10,518 bases of DNA from Ectocarpus siliculosus (taxonomy: Eukaryota; Sar; Phaeophyceae; Ectocarpales; Ectocarpaceae): the NCBI GenBank assembly GCA_000310025.1, contig FN648751.1, positions 31,062 to 41,579 on the forward strand, read 5' to 3'. Below the pieces are notes generated by a model, which saw only the letters and a program-made list of their open reading frames with translations, was not told the origin of the DNA and did not search any database. Both the position numbers and the translations under genes were made by a program. This document shows positions 1 to 7,229 of the stretch, piece after piece. Within the stretch, counting starts at the first letter, position 1. Every line of letters begins with the position of its first letter.

Positions 1-853
1 ATCGCCAACATGCCGTTATCTCATGGGCGCCCATGAGAATCAATATGGTGTCTCGTGGTGCTCCATGGGACACCATGGGGGTCTCGTGAGATAACAAAAA
101 AAAACTTATCGCCAACATGCCGTTATCTCATGGGCGCCCATGAGAATCAGTATGGTGTCTCGTGGTGCCCCATGGGACACCATGGGGTCTCGTGAGATAA
201 CAAAAAAAAGCTTGTCGCCACCATCCATGCCGTTATCTCATGGGCGCCCATGAGAATCAATATGGTGTCTCGTGGTGCCCCATGGGACACCGTGGGGTCT
301 CTCTCGTGAGATAACAAAAAAAAACTTATCGCCAACATGCCGTTATCTCATGGGCGCCCATGAGAATCAGTATGGTGTCTCGTGGTGCCCCATGGGACAC
401 CATGGGGTCTCGTGAGATAACAAAAAAAAGCTTATCGCCACCATGCCGATATCTCATGGGCGTCCATGAGAATCAATATGGTGTCTCGTGGTGCCCCATG
501 GGACACCATGGGGTCTCGTGAGAGATAACAAAACACAAAACTTATTGCCAACATGCCGTTATCTCATGGGCGCCCATGATGAGAATCAATATGGTGTCTC
601 GTGGTGCCCCATGGGACACCATGGGGTCTCGTGAGATAACAAAAAAAATTACCGCCACCATGCCGTTATCTCATGGGCGCACATGATAATCAATAATTTG
701 GTCTCTCGTGGTGCCCCATGGGACACCATGGGGTCTCGTGAGATGCCGTCAAAAACTTATTGCCAACATGCCGTTATCTCATGGGCGCCCATGAGAATCA
801 ATATGGTGTCTCGTGGTGCCCCATGGGACACCATGGGGTCTCGTGATATAACA
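1..853. repeat. Satellite array, about 8 copies of a ~107-bp palindrome-rich unit
   Basis: Tandem copies begin near 1, 108, 214, 328, 434, 544, 651 and 759, so unit length is 106-114 bp. The array is probably cut by the left edge of the window. Each unit holds a 9-bp terminal inverted repeat (GTTATCTCA at one side, TGAGATAAC at the other), a perfect 20-nt palindrome TCTCATGGGCGCCCATGAGA, a second arm pair TGGTGTC/GACACCA around CCCCATGGG, and an A-run of about 8-9 bases at the junction. CATG occurs about five times per unit. Copies differ by few substitutions and small indels. No coding function is credible; open frames here are by-products of the repeat. It could be a true satellite or a tandemly amplified fold-back/MITE-like element. 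Confidence 0.95.
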
Positions 854-1693
854 TGAGACTTACCCCATGGGACCCCATGGGGTATCACGACATACAATGA
901 GACTTACCCCATCACACACCATGGGGTGCCATGGGATACTACCATGAGATGGCTGTCTCATAATACCCCAGGGGGTGCCATGGGAGGACATGAGACACCA
1001 TTACATTCTCATGGGCGCCCATGGGGACGCTAAAATATCTCTTTTTTAGTTGTTGTGGATCTCATGACCCACCATGACCCACCATGAAACACCATGGTTC
1101 ACCACGGCGCACCATGAGGCCCCTTGGCACACATTTTCCATGGATCTCATGAGAATCTCATGAGAAATCTCATGGGGCACCATGTCCATTTTACTCAAGG
1201 ATATTTGGCTTAAATATATTTTGTTTATTCAAGATTATTTTCCAATATCTTATGATCCGCGGTGAGGGACCATGGGTCCTCGTGGTGCACAATGGGAGGT
1301 TTGGTAGACTCATGGGCGTTCGTGGTACCCCGTGAGGTTGTTTAACAAAAAGAAAAAATCTTTTTATTTGTCTTTCTGTATTTTTTTAACCGTGGTGTGC
1401 CATGGTCGCCCATGGTACACCATGAGGTCCGATACTTCACTTTTATTTTCAAAATTAATTTCGTTTTCAGTTTTATATCCCCATGTCTCCTCATGGTGCA
1501 CCATGGGTTCACTATTCCCAAAGTCCCATGAGATCGGCCATGGCATGCCATGGGCTGACACGGAAATGCTCTCGTGGTGCCCCATGGCCTATCTCGTGGG
1601 ACTACATGGGACCCCATGAGCCTGTTCTCATAGTAGCTCATGCGACCTCCTCATGGTTCCTCATAGTGCCTCATGGGCCCCGATGGGACGCCA
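854..1693. repeat. Degenerate CATG-rich decamer repeat zone
   Basis: The 107-bp unit ends, but CATG-centred motifs continue at high density: I count about 38 CATG by eye in 840 bp, against about 3 expected at random. Many cores fall exactly 10 bp apart, for example 1271, 1281, 1291, 1311, 1321, 1331, then 1391, 1401, 1411, 1421, and 1482, 1492, 1502. Blocks are broken by AT-rich spacers near 1029-1056, 1190-1255, 1340-1388 and 1437-1478. Open frames of up to about 99 codons here are translations of the repeat and carry no recognisable domain. I read this as an older or unexpanded relative of the neighbouring satellite. Confidence 0.85.
1061..1130 (+). repeat. Seven consecutive 10-bp repeats, consensus ACCAYGNNNC
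   Basis: Seven decamers follow one another without a single indel. Five of them begin ACCATG or ACCACG and the first begins CTCATG. Six end in C preceded by variable bases, and the last (1121-1130) is the most degenerate. This is the clearest place to see the 10-bp building block of the surrounding CATG-rich zone. Confidence 0.85.
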
Positions 1694-2913
1694 TATTATC
1701 GTTTTTTATTCATTTGACAGTTTCGGAACAAGAAAAAAACTGAAATAAGGAAATATATTTTGAGTTAAGCCATCGTTCTGAGGATCGTTCCTGACAGTCT
1801 CGCCAGAACCCAAGATAAGGGAAAAATAATCAGATTTAACAGCGGAGGGAGGCTGGTTTTGTGGAAAATTTTGCCAACTTTTCGATTTAGCAGCTTTCTT
1901 TGAAATAACATAATATCAGGCACCACACGCAACACATCATCAGGCGCCACCCACACGCACACACAGTCTGCAAGAGCATGTCTAGCGGCCGCCCACATAA
2001 ACCCAGCGCCCAGCGCAAATGCCCTGGAGTTGGCGCGCCACCAACACAGAAAGGGGGAGGCTGCACGATCAGAAAACCAAGTTGGGGTTGGTTGTTGCGC
2101 GGCTTTAGGTCAGCAACACGCGCCCGTCACACACAGAGGTTGAGGCAAGGGGGAGAAAGAGCGCCGGAACGAACCGCAGCAACCGACGACGTACAGGAGG
2201 TGGCAGCACCGCCAGCAAAGGGCAGAGAGGAGGAAGAGCACGCTGCTGTTGCCTTCTGGTGACGCGCCGCAAGAAAGAGTATTCTCTGCTTCTACTTGAG
2301 AGAGCGTGTTTGACTTCGGTGTGCCCCCGCCCCAAAAAAATCACCCTCTCCCCAACGCTTGAAATGCGATACACAGCACTTCGTCAGGGCTGCCGGGCAT
2401 TATGTGTACTTCCTGTCGCTGTTCTGGTGCGGGCTCGTGTCCTGGGGTTAAGGGGGCAACACAGACACGCATGCACGCACATTCAACAGCAGTGGGAGCG
2501 CTGTGATCAGGTGCAGCTGTCACGCAGCGCACCACAAAAAACAGCAGTACCTGCGAACAGGGGAAGTTGGTTGGGTGACTGTCGTCCCACAGCCAATCAC
2601 ATGAAGCCGCCTTAAATCGAAAAATATTCGCCTGCAGGAAGTTTCCAGGAAACTTTCTTACCTCAAAATCTGTTTCCTTATCTCAGCAAATTTGGAGCCC
2701 CAGTCCGAAACTAACTGTGAATTACACAATAATTTTATAGTCTGCTTTTTTCTCTTTTTCTCTCTTTTTTCTCCCTTTTTTTTTTTTTCATTTTCTGTGC
2801 CAGATGGCCTTGTCTCTGCTTGCGTTGTGGAGTACCAAGATTGAACCAAGGGGGTGTACCTCTTTCTCTCCGGCCCATGATAGTGACTCCTAGTCTCAGT
2901 TGATACCTCGCAT
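1694..2913. other. Unassigned region, no recognisable gene
   Basis: An AT-rich start (1694-1775) leads into a GC-richer stretch (about 1980-2600) with overlapping open frames of up to 118 codons on both strands (for example 1978-2262 plus, 2259-2615 plus, 2105-2374 minus). None shows a domain I recognise, and they are mutually exclusive. A short perfect inverted repeat, AAGTTTCC-A-GGAAACTT, lies at 2639-2655. No RNA gene was recognised. Confidence 0.5.
2745..2789 (+). repeat. Polypyrimidine tract (T/C only)
   Basis: About 45 consecutive pyrimidines, mostly T with scattered C, ending in a T run of about 14. On the minus strand it is a polypurine tract. It produces a lysine/glutamate-rich spurious frame on the minus strand. 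No function assigned. Confidence 0.9.
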
Positions 2914-3175
2914 AGCGCGCAGAGGGAGTGGAGGACTCCAGAATATCTGTCGTTGATGTATGTTGACTTGCGGACCCCTCGGGGCCAGTTTATTTGAGTG
3001 TCCCTTTTTAGGGTAAGTTAACCTGTGACCACTGGAATCTACCGCGTCGAGTGTTGGATCAGTACGGACATACGAAGGTACTGGGTAGAAGAGAGATCGG
3101 AACGGTTTTTAACGTCAAGACAACAACAACAACAACAACAATACTGAGCTGAAGGCGAGGGCGCCTGGCGCCCGA
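2914..3175 (+). repeat. LTR-like unit, copy 1 of a tandem pair (262 bp)
   Basis: The unit starts AGCGCGCAGAGGGAGTGGAG, a purine-rich stretch, followed at 2948 by TGTCGTTG, a (CAA)7 tract at 3121-3141, and an end at 3166-3175 reading TGGCGCCCGA. Apart from the CAA tract and a 4-bp indel it differs from the adjacent copy by about 7 substitutions. The layout polypurine, TG-start, U5-like tail, primer-binding-site-like end suggests an LTR with short flanks. No TG...CA boundary abuts the putative primer site, so exact LTR limits are unclear. A tRNA-derived SINE was considered, but I see no convincing A or B box. Confidence 0.6.
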
Positions 3176-3385
3176 AGCGCGCAGAGGGAGTGGAGGACTC
3201 CAGAATATCTGTCGTTGATTTATATTGACTTGCGGACCCCTCGGGACCAGTTTATTTGAGTGTCCCTATTTAGGGTAAGTTAACCTGTGACCACGGGAAT
3301 CTACCGCGTCGAGTGTTGGATCAGTACGGACGTACGAAGGTACTGGCTGGGTAGAAGAGAGATCGGAACGGTTTTTAACGTGAAG

Positions 3386-3386
<1 letters not shown>

Positions 3387-3440
<54 letters not shown>
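3387..3440 (+). repeat. (CAA)18 microsatellite
   Basis: Eighteen perfect CAA units inside LTR-like copy 2; copy 1 has seven. It creates spurious poly-valine and poly-cysteine frames on the minus strand that are not genes. Confidence 0.97.
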
Positions 3441-3441
<1 letters not shown>

Positions 3442-3464
3442 ACTGAGCTGAAGGCGAGGGCGCC

Positions 3465-3474
3465 TGGCGCCCGA
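3465..3474 (+). promoter_or_regulatory. Primer-binding-site-like sequence (tRNA-Lys type)
   Basis: TGGCGCCCGA would pair with the ten 3'-terminal bases of a lysine tRNA ending UCGGGCGCCA, the primer class used by lentiviruses and several LTR retrotransposons. The same ten bases occur at 3166-3175. The sequence is also one half of a dyad (GGGCGCC-T-GGCGCCC), so a non-priming explanation is possible. The match to the host tRNA is not verified. Confidence 0.35.
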
Positions 3475-4484
3475 GCCTGGAGACCTTGTACACTCTAATA
3501 TAGTGACAGAACAACATCTCCATATCCATTCCCGTGTGTGTGTGTGGGTCCGCATTCATTCGACGTTTTGGTTGGATCATGATGACCCTACCAGCTTCAA
3601 CTTCCAATTAACCCAACAACGCAAGCCAACCCGATAGCTCTCGGTCCGACGATTACCACCCCCGTCACTTTCACTGCACTCTCTGCTTTTTTGAAGCCAC
3701 GTGCTTCTTCCGAGGCGCACCACAGGCGTAGCCTTTCCCCCAAGACAGTACAATACAAGTACTACACCAATCGGCAACCATCGATTTTCCGGCCGGTGAG
3801 CACGTATGTATGTATTCATGTATATATTTACGGTATTGGTGGTTGCTGGCTCTGGTCTTGCGTTCACCTTGAGTCCCGTACCTACGGCCTTTGAATTCTC
3901 CATCCTCCCTTTCTTTGCTGCGCTCATTGGCAGTGATATCAAAAGAACATACCCGAATTTACTGTCAAATGGATCCCGAAGCCTTGATCCCAGTTTCCAG
4001 TGACCTCTCATGAGCCCGAATGTGTTTCTTCCCGTCACAACAGAGGATGAATGGTGGCTCGCCCCCAAGTCCCTTTCCAACTTCCCATCTTGGCCACCTA
4101 ACGAACGCCGCCTCAAACGATCTGTAGAGTTTGGTTGGGTCTGTCAGGCCAAAAGGTTTATTGTTTCCCGTTTCGCTTTTTATCGCATAGCCCACCCCTA
4201 GACCGATCCGTCTCAAAAACCCATCTCGAGAGAAGACGAACGACAGTGCACGTCGTGTGACACCCGAAGCATGCATCGGGAGCGGATCGCAAATCGTGAA
4301 CCCCAACCCCAAGTTTCAGCAGCTTCGGCCCTCTGCAAGCACGGCTCATGCAGCGGTAGGGGTATTCCTTACGAATTTAAATGTGAGAAGCCCGACATGT
4401 CAGCCTGGAATGGACCCTGGCACCACATGAACATATGATACGACGCGATAGGCAATCCGATGAGCTAGATGCAACACACATTTG
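3475..4484. other. Unassigned region, no recognisable gene
   Basis: The longest open frame is 179 codons on the minus strand (3577-4116). I see no domain, signal peptide or family motif in it, and it overlaps other open frames on both strands. A (GT)6-7 microsatellite lies at 3534-3546. If the LTR-like unit at 3176-3474 were a 5' LTR, this would be the start of its internal region, but no gag, protease, reverse transcriptase or integrase motif is visible in plus-strand frames. Confidence 0.45.
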
Positions 4485-4580
4485 AAATTCAAAACCACGA
4501 GCTGCCTATGGACATGTATGTGCACGTCCATCTACAACTACATAACTGCATATGCTCGCGTGTTGACGTGCGCTGGTGTT
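4485..4580 (+). repeat. Dispersed repeat, copy A (~95 bp)
   Basis: This shares a 30-bp perfect core (4541-4570) and a diverged left flank, including ACGAGC and TATGGACA, with 6568-6650 in the same orientation. Both copies contain TGCATATGC. The nature of the repeat is unknown. Copy A continues past 4570 into sequence that copy B lacks. Confidence 0.65.
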
Positions 4581-5671
4581 CTACGCCATATATATGCAAC
4601 TCGAGCAGATTTACAGCGAAAAAGGGTCATGCGTGCTGCGCGCCACATCTTTTTTTCTTTTTGTGCGTTTGTTCTTGAGTGACCATTGTACACATACGAT
4701 ACATCCGGCTGCTGCCGCGGTTGCTGCTCGCTCGTGTGCTGCAATGGTCGTACGGTTATCGTAGTCAGGTTTAACAACAGTCTGCTCGATGGTATAGCGG
4801 TAGCGGTGCGCATCTGTCGCGACGGTAAGCGCATTGAGATAATAAATAGTTCGTCCGTCGTGCTTCTAGTCTACACAGATAGTCGTGTCCTTCTTTGTTG
4901 CCACTTCATACCAGAAAAGAATGAGTCTCCACCAACTTTCGGTATCTCCACAGCAGTTCGGAAACGACGACTATTTTTCTTTTGTCGTGTTTGTTGCTGC
5001 TGAGCGCATAACGGATGTCGCCGTTCGTTACACGTGTTCAAGCCTACGGTGGGCCATAGGGGTGAGAGTGAGTGTGTTCTCGAGAGTTCATGCCATGTCT
5101 TCTCGAGTCTCTCTTCCTTAAGTCTACCTCTCTCTCTTCTCTACTTAGGATGCATTTAGGGTTCCAATAACATCGAACGTCAACGGCAATCGTTTTGCAT
5201 CTTATTGAGTAGGAAGCTACCCGTGTACCCGGCTGCTGCATGTGAGGCGATGGGCGTCGCCTCTTTGCGTCAAGCAATAATGCGCATGGCCCCTACGATT
5301 CGCCGCACATGCAGTGCTGTGTGACTGCAGCTTCCAGCGGTGCAGAGCGGCGGCGGTGTTTTTCGCCGGTAGGGCCCCAGAACAACGCGGACCGCGACTG
5401 TTCCATTTTTTGGGGTCCCCTATTAACTGCCGGTCGCCCCGGTTTATCAGGGCAGGAGTACGATTTCCGGCGTAAGCGAGCTTTTCTTGCAAAGTGAGTT
5501 ACAGCATATTCTACGGCAGCATATTCTACGCGAGGAGTTAACACCTTACTCGGGTAACGATACGCATCTGCCACGGCAAGCAGAATGAAGTACGTCATCA
5601 TGACGCTATTCCTTTTGTTTTTTTTTGCTATATTGTCCAGTCTATGGTTACTACCTCCGCAAACCATAAAT
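4581..5671. other. Unassigned region, no recognisable gene
   Basis: It holds overlapping open frames of up to 124 codons (5293-5667 minus) without recognisable domains. Part of that frame reads like a hydrophobic leader (near 5550-5600), but nothing else supports a gene. A 14-bp direct repeat, CAGCATATTCTACG, occurs at 5502-5515 and 5517-5530. A pyrimidine-rich run ending in CTTAG lies at about 5100-5149 and resembles a 3' splice site in isolation. Confidence 0.4.
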
Positions 5672-5900
5672 GAAGCGAGCGGAGGGTCCTAGACTAAATA
5701 ATAATCTGTCGTTGACTTGCTGACCCTTCTTCGAGTCTATTTTATTTTCGTGTAACCTCTGTGGGTAAGTTAGCCTGTAACCACGGCGGGAATCGACCGC
5801 GTCAAGTCTCAGACGATCTACATGATAGATAGTACGGACAGACGAACAAGGTAGAGAGAACAGAACGAACGTTTTTTTTGTAATTAATTATGGAGACAAC
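5672..5900 (+). repeat. LTR-like unit, copy 3 (diverged)
   Basis: It aligns by eye to the units at 2914-3474 in the same order and orientation: GAAGCGAGCGGAGGG start, ATCTGTCGTTGACTTGC at about 5704, GGTAAGTTAGCCTG at 5764, GACCGCGTC, AGTACGGAC, GAACG followed by a T run, and GAGACAAC at the end. It lacks the CAA expansion and the TGGCGCCCGA end, and has many substitutions and indels. It is probably an old solo copy of the same family. Confidence 0.65.
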
Positions 5901-6567
5901 AGACAGAAGAACTGCGGGGTCCGTCCACGGATAGTTTTTGCAGCACTATGCAGCACTGATGAAGTATTGGTGTACAAAAACGACTTCTTCATGGATGGGT
6001 AATGAAACGTTTAAATTCAACTACTACAGTACAATAACTTACTGGAGTATTGAGGGTGCTCCTTGTTCTTATTCATGGCATGTACCCGCAGTAGGTGGCA
6101 TAAAATGTATCGCATCATCAATATGCACAGCTAATAATGTTAGTCCACGACGACGAGGATGTCAAACGATTATTTTGGTTTCGGAAAGTAAGCGCTATCG
6201 GTGCCAACGCCGCCCGGCCACGCTTTCTGCTGTGGAGTAATCGAGCTTTGAAAATTAAAAACTGTTCAGGGAGTGGGTGTGATATCTTATGCCTACAGAA
6301 CTCTTTGTCGTGCTCGGTAGGCGAGCGTGTCGCGGTGTGCACCCTCGACTTTACCAACCGCTACAAAACAGGAAAGCTTCAGACAGGCAACGCGATGATA
6401 CTCGTCGAGTTGCTATCACAATAACTTTATTGAAAGTAGGTCAACGCGGTGCCTTATTTACTATTTACTCAAATTCCGTTTACAAAAAAAGTTTCCTATA
6501 TTGTACGTAGTATTTGAACCTACACAAATAGCACAGACCACCCAGGTTTAGTTTGTAGGTGCTCCGG
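5901..6567. other. Unassigned region, no recognisable gene
   Basis: Open frames of up to 100 codons (5938-6240 plus, 6137-6424 plus) overlap one another and show no recognisable domain. No RNA gene, element end or long repeat was seen apart from the dispersed repeat that begins at about 6568. Confidence 0.4.
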
Positions 6568-6650
6568 GCTTTCAAATATACGAGCCCCGTATGGACAAGG
6601 TGTACGTGGCCTACCACCTGCATAACTGCATATGCTCGCGTGTTGACGTG
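6568..6650 (+). repeat. Dispersed repeat, copy B, truncated at the copia boundary
   Basis: It matches 4485-4570: ACGAGC, TATGGACA and then 30 identical bases at 6621-6650. Perfect identity stops at 6650. The next base starts TGTTGG, a typical LTR end, so the copia element may have inserted into this repeat copy. Confidence 0.55.
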
Positions 6651-6919
6651 TGTTGGTGTTATGCGTGTTTGTCGGCCGTACTCCGCGTACTTATCGGGTA
6701 TTGTTTGTGTAGTGTATTAACTTCAGACGGTGAGGCAACGCCCGTACCCAGGGCGCTGTCGTGCTCAGAGAGGAGGAGTGGCAGCAGGGCTGCTGCACAC
6801 AACAAAAGGGGGCCCCGGTGCATCATCACCGTACCCCTACCTAAAAGGTTCTACACCATCTGCGTCACACTTGTACGTACGGCTAACATATCCAAACCAT
6901 GTCCGTAGACCCACGAACA
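6651..6919 (-). repeat. Candidate 3' LTR of the copia element (269 bp)
   Basis: On the minus strand it would begin TGTTCGTGGG directly after the purine-rich tract at 6920-6935 and end in ACACCAACA at 6651. The 4-bp termini TGTT/AACA are inverted repeats as expected. The left end coincides with the point where the dispersed repeat loses identity. The other LTR is outside the window, so no copy-to-copy comparison is possible. Another possible start follows a second purine tract at 7183-7193. Confidence 0.3.
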
Positions 6920-6935
6920 CCCTCCCTGGTTCTTC
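6920..6935 (-). promoter_or_regulatory. Candidate polypurine tract for plus-strand priming
   Basis: On the minus strand it reads GAAGAACCAGGGAGGG and is followed at once by TGTTCG. LTR elements prime second-strand DNA from such a tract next to the 3' LTR. It lies about 295 bp after the pol stop. A competitor, GCGGGGAAAGA followed by TGCATT, lies at 7183-7193, only 37 bp after the stop. Confidence 0.3.
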
Positions 6936-6945
6936 ACGCAAGTGA

Positions 6946-7155
6946 CTAACCATCAGTGGGGCAAAAACACCCCGGATACATCAATAAAATGCCAATACGG
7001 TGGTCGAGGGGAAACCCGGCGCCCGGGCAAAACCCCTCGAAAATAAATCCCATCCAACACAAACCATTGCTATCACGGCGGATCACAACGGCCGCACTTA
7101 TCAGGAAGGCCAAGGCGAAGACAAGAATGTGAGGCAAGCCTCCTACTCCTGCCAT
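6946..7155 (-). CDS. Possible small membrane protein ORF downstream of copia pol (69 aa)
   Basis: It starts 74 bp after the pol stop on the same strand. The N-terminal third contains one strongly hydrophobic segment of about 18 residues (PHILVFALAFLISAAVV, about residues 8-24) followed by basic residues IRRDSNG, the pattern of a single-pass membrane anchor. The rest is rich in Gly, Phe and Cys and matches nothing I know. Its lower half overlaps the strong hairpin at 7004-7040. It could be an accessory third ORF as seen in some LTR elements, but an ORF of this length can easily arise by chance. Confidence 0.2.
   Translation of the reverse strand: MAGVGGLPHILVFALAFLISAAVVIRRDSNGLCWMGFIFEGFCPGAGFPLDHRIGILLMYPGCFCPTDG
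7004..7040. other. Strong inverted repeat (two-part hairpin) 3' of copia pol
   Basis: TCGAGGGG (7004-7011) pairs with CCCCTCGA (7033-7040), and inside it CCCGG (7015-7019) pairs with CCGGG (7023-7027) around a CGC loop. The two stems are separated by A-rich internal loops. A smaller GGGG/CCCC hairpin lies at 6958-6973. The location in the 3' non-coding region suggests an RNA structure of the retroelement transcript, for example for 3'-end formation or packaging; this is inference. Confidence 0.6.
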
Positions 7156-7229
7156 TGGGACACAGCCCGCGACAGTAATGCATCTTTCCCCGCATGGTAT
7201 ACATGACCTTCCCCAAGCGCTAGAAAATC

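Larger units (their letters stand above)
3176..3474 (+). repeat. LTR-like unit, copy 2 of a tandem pair (299 bp)
   Basis: This is a direct head-to-tail duplicate of the preceding 262-bp unit. The 37-bp length difference is fully explained by eleven extra CAA units ((CAA)18 at 3387-3440) and one 4-bp insertion (CTGG, near 3345-3350). It ends with the same TGGCGCCCGA at 3465-3474. Non-repeat sequence begins at 3475. Confidence 0.6.

Noticed and set aside
214-665. GCCACCATG resembling a vertebrate translation-start context in alternate satellite units
   Set aside because: It arises from the repeat sequence, and no sustained open frame or domain follows it.
1-853. CRISPR-like array of regular repeats
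   Set aside because: Units are 106-114 bp and repeat over their full length; there are no unique spacers, and the DNA is eukaryotic.
1332-1743. Overlapping open frames of 73-99 codons on both strands
   Set aside because: They are translations of CATG-rich repeats (Pro/His/Trp/Met-rich), mutually overlapping and without domains.
2914-3175. tRNA-derived SINE
   Set aside because: No convincing A-box or B-box pair. The tail after the CAA tract is a fixed 34-bp sequence, which fits an LTR better than a SINE tail, though this is not excluded.
3266-3607. Poly-Cys and poly-Val open frames
   Set aside because: They are readings of the (CAA)18 microsatellite.
3577-4116. 179-codon open frame on the minus strand
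   Set aside because: No recognisable domain or composition typical of a protein. It overlaps several other frames, and a single frame of this length is expected by chance in kilobases of GC-balanced DNA.
4774-4860. tRNA-like stretch (GGTATAGCGGTAGCGG)
   Set aside because: There is no B-box, anticodon arm or acceptor pairing nearby.
5100-5149. Polypyrimidine run ending in CTTAG, like an intron 3' end
   Set aside because: No matching exon with a recognisable protein on either side.
5155-5161. TTTAGGG, a plant/algal telomere unit
   Set aside because: Only one copy, so no interstitial telomere array.
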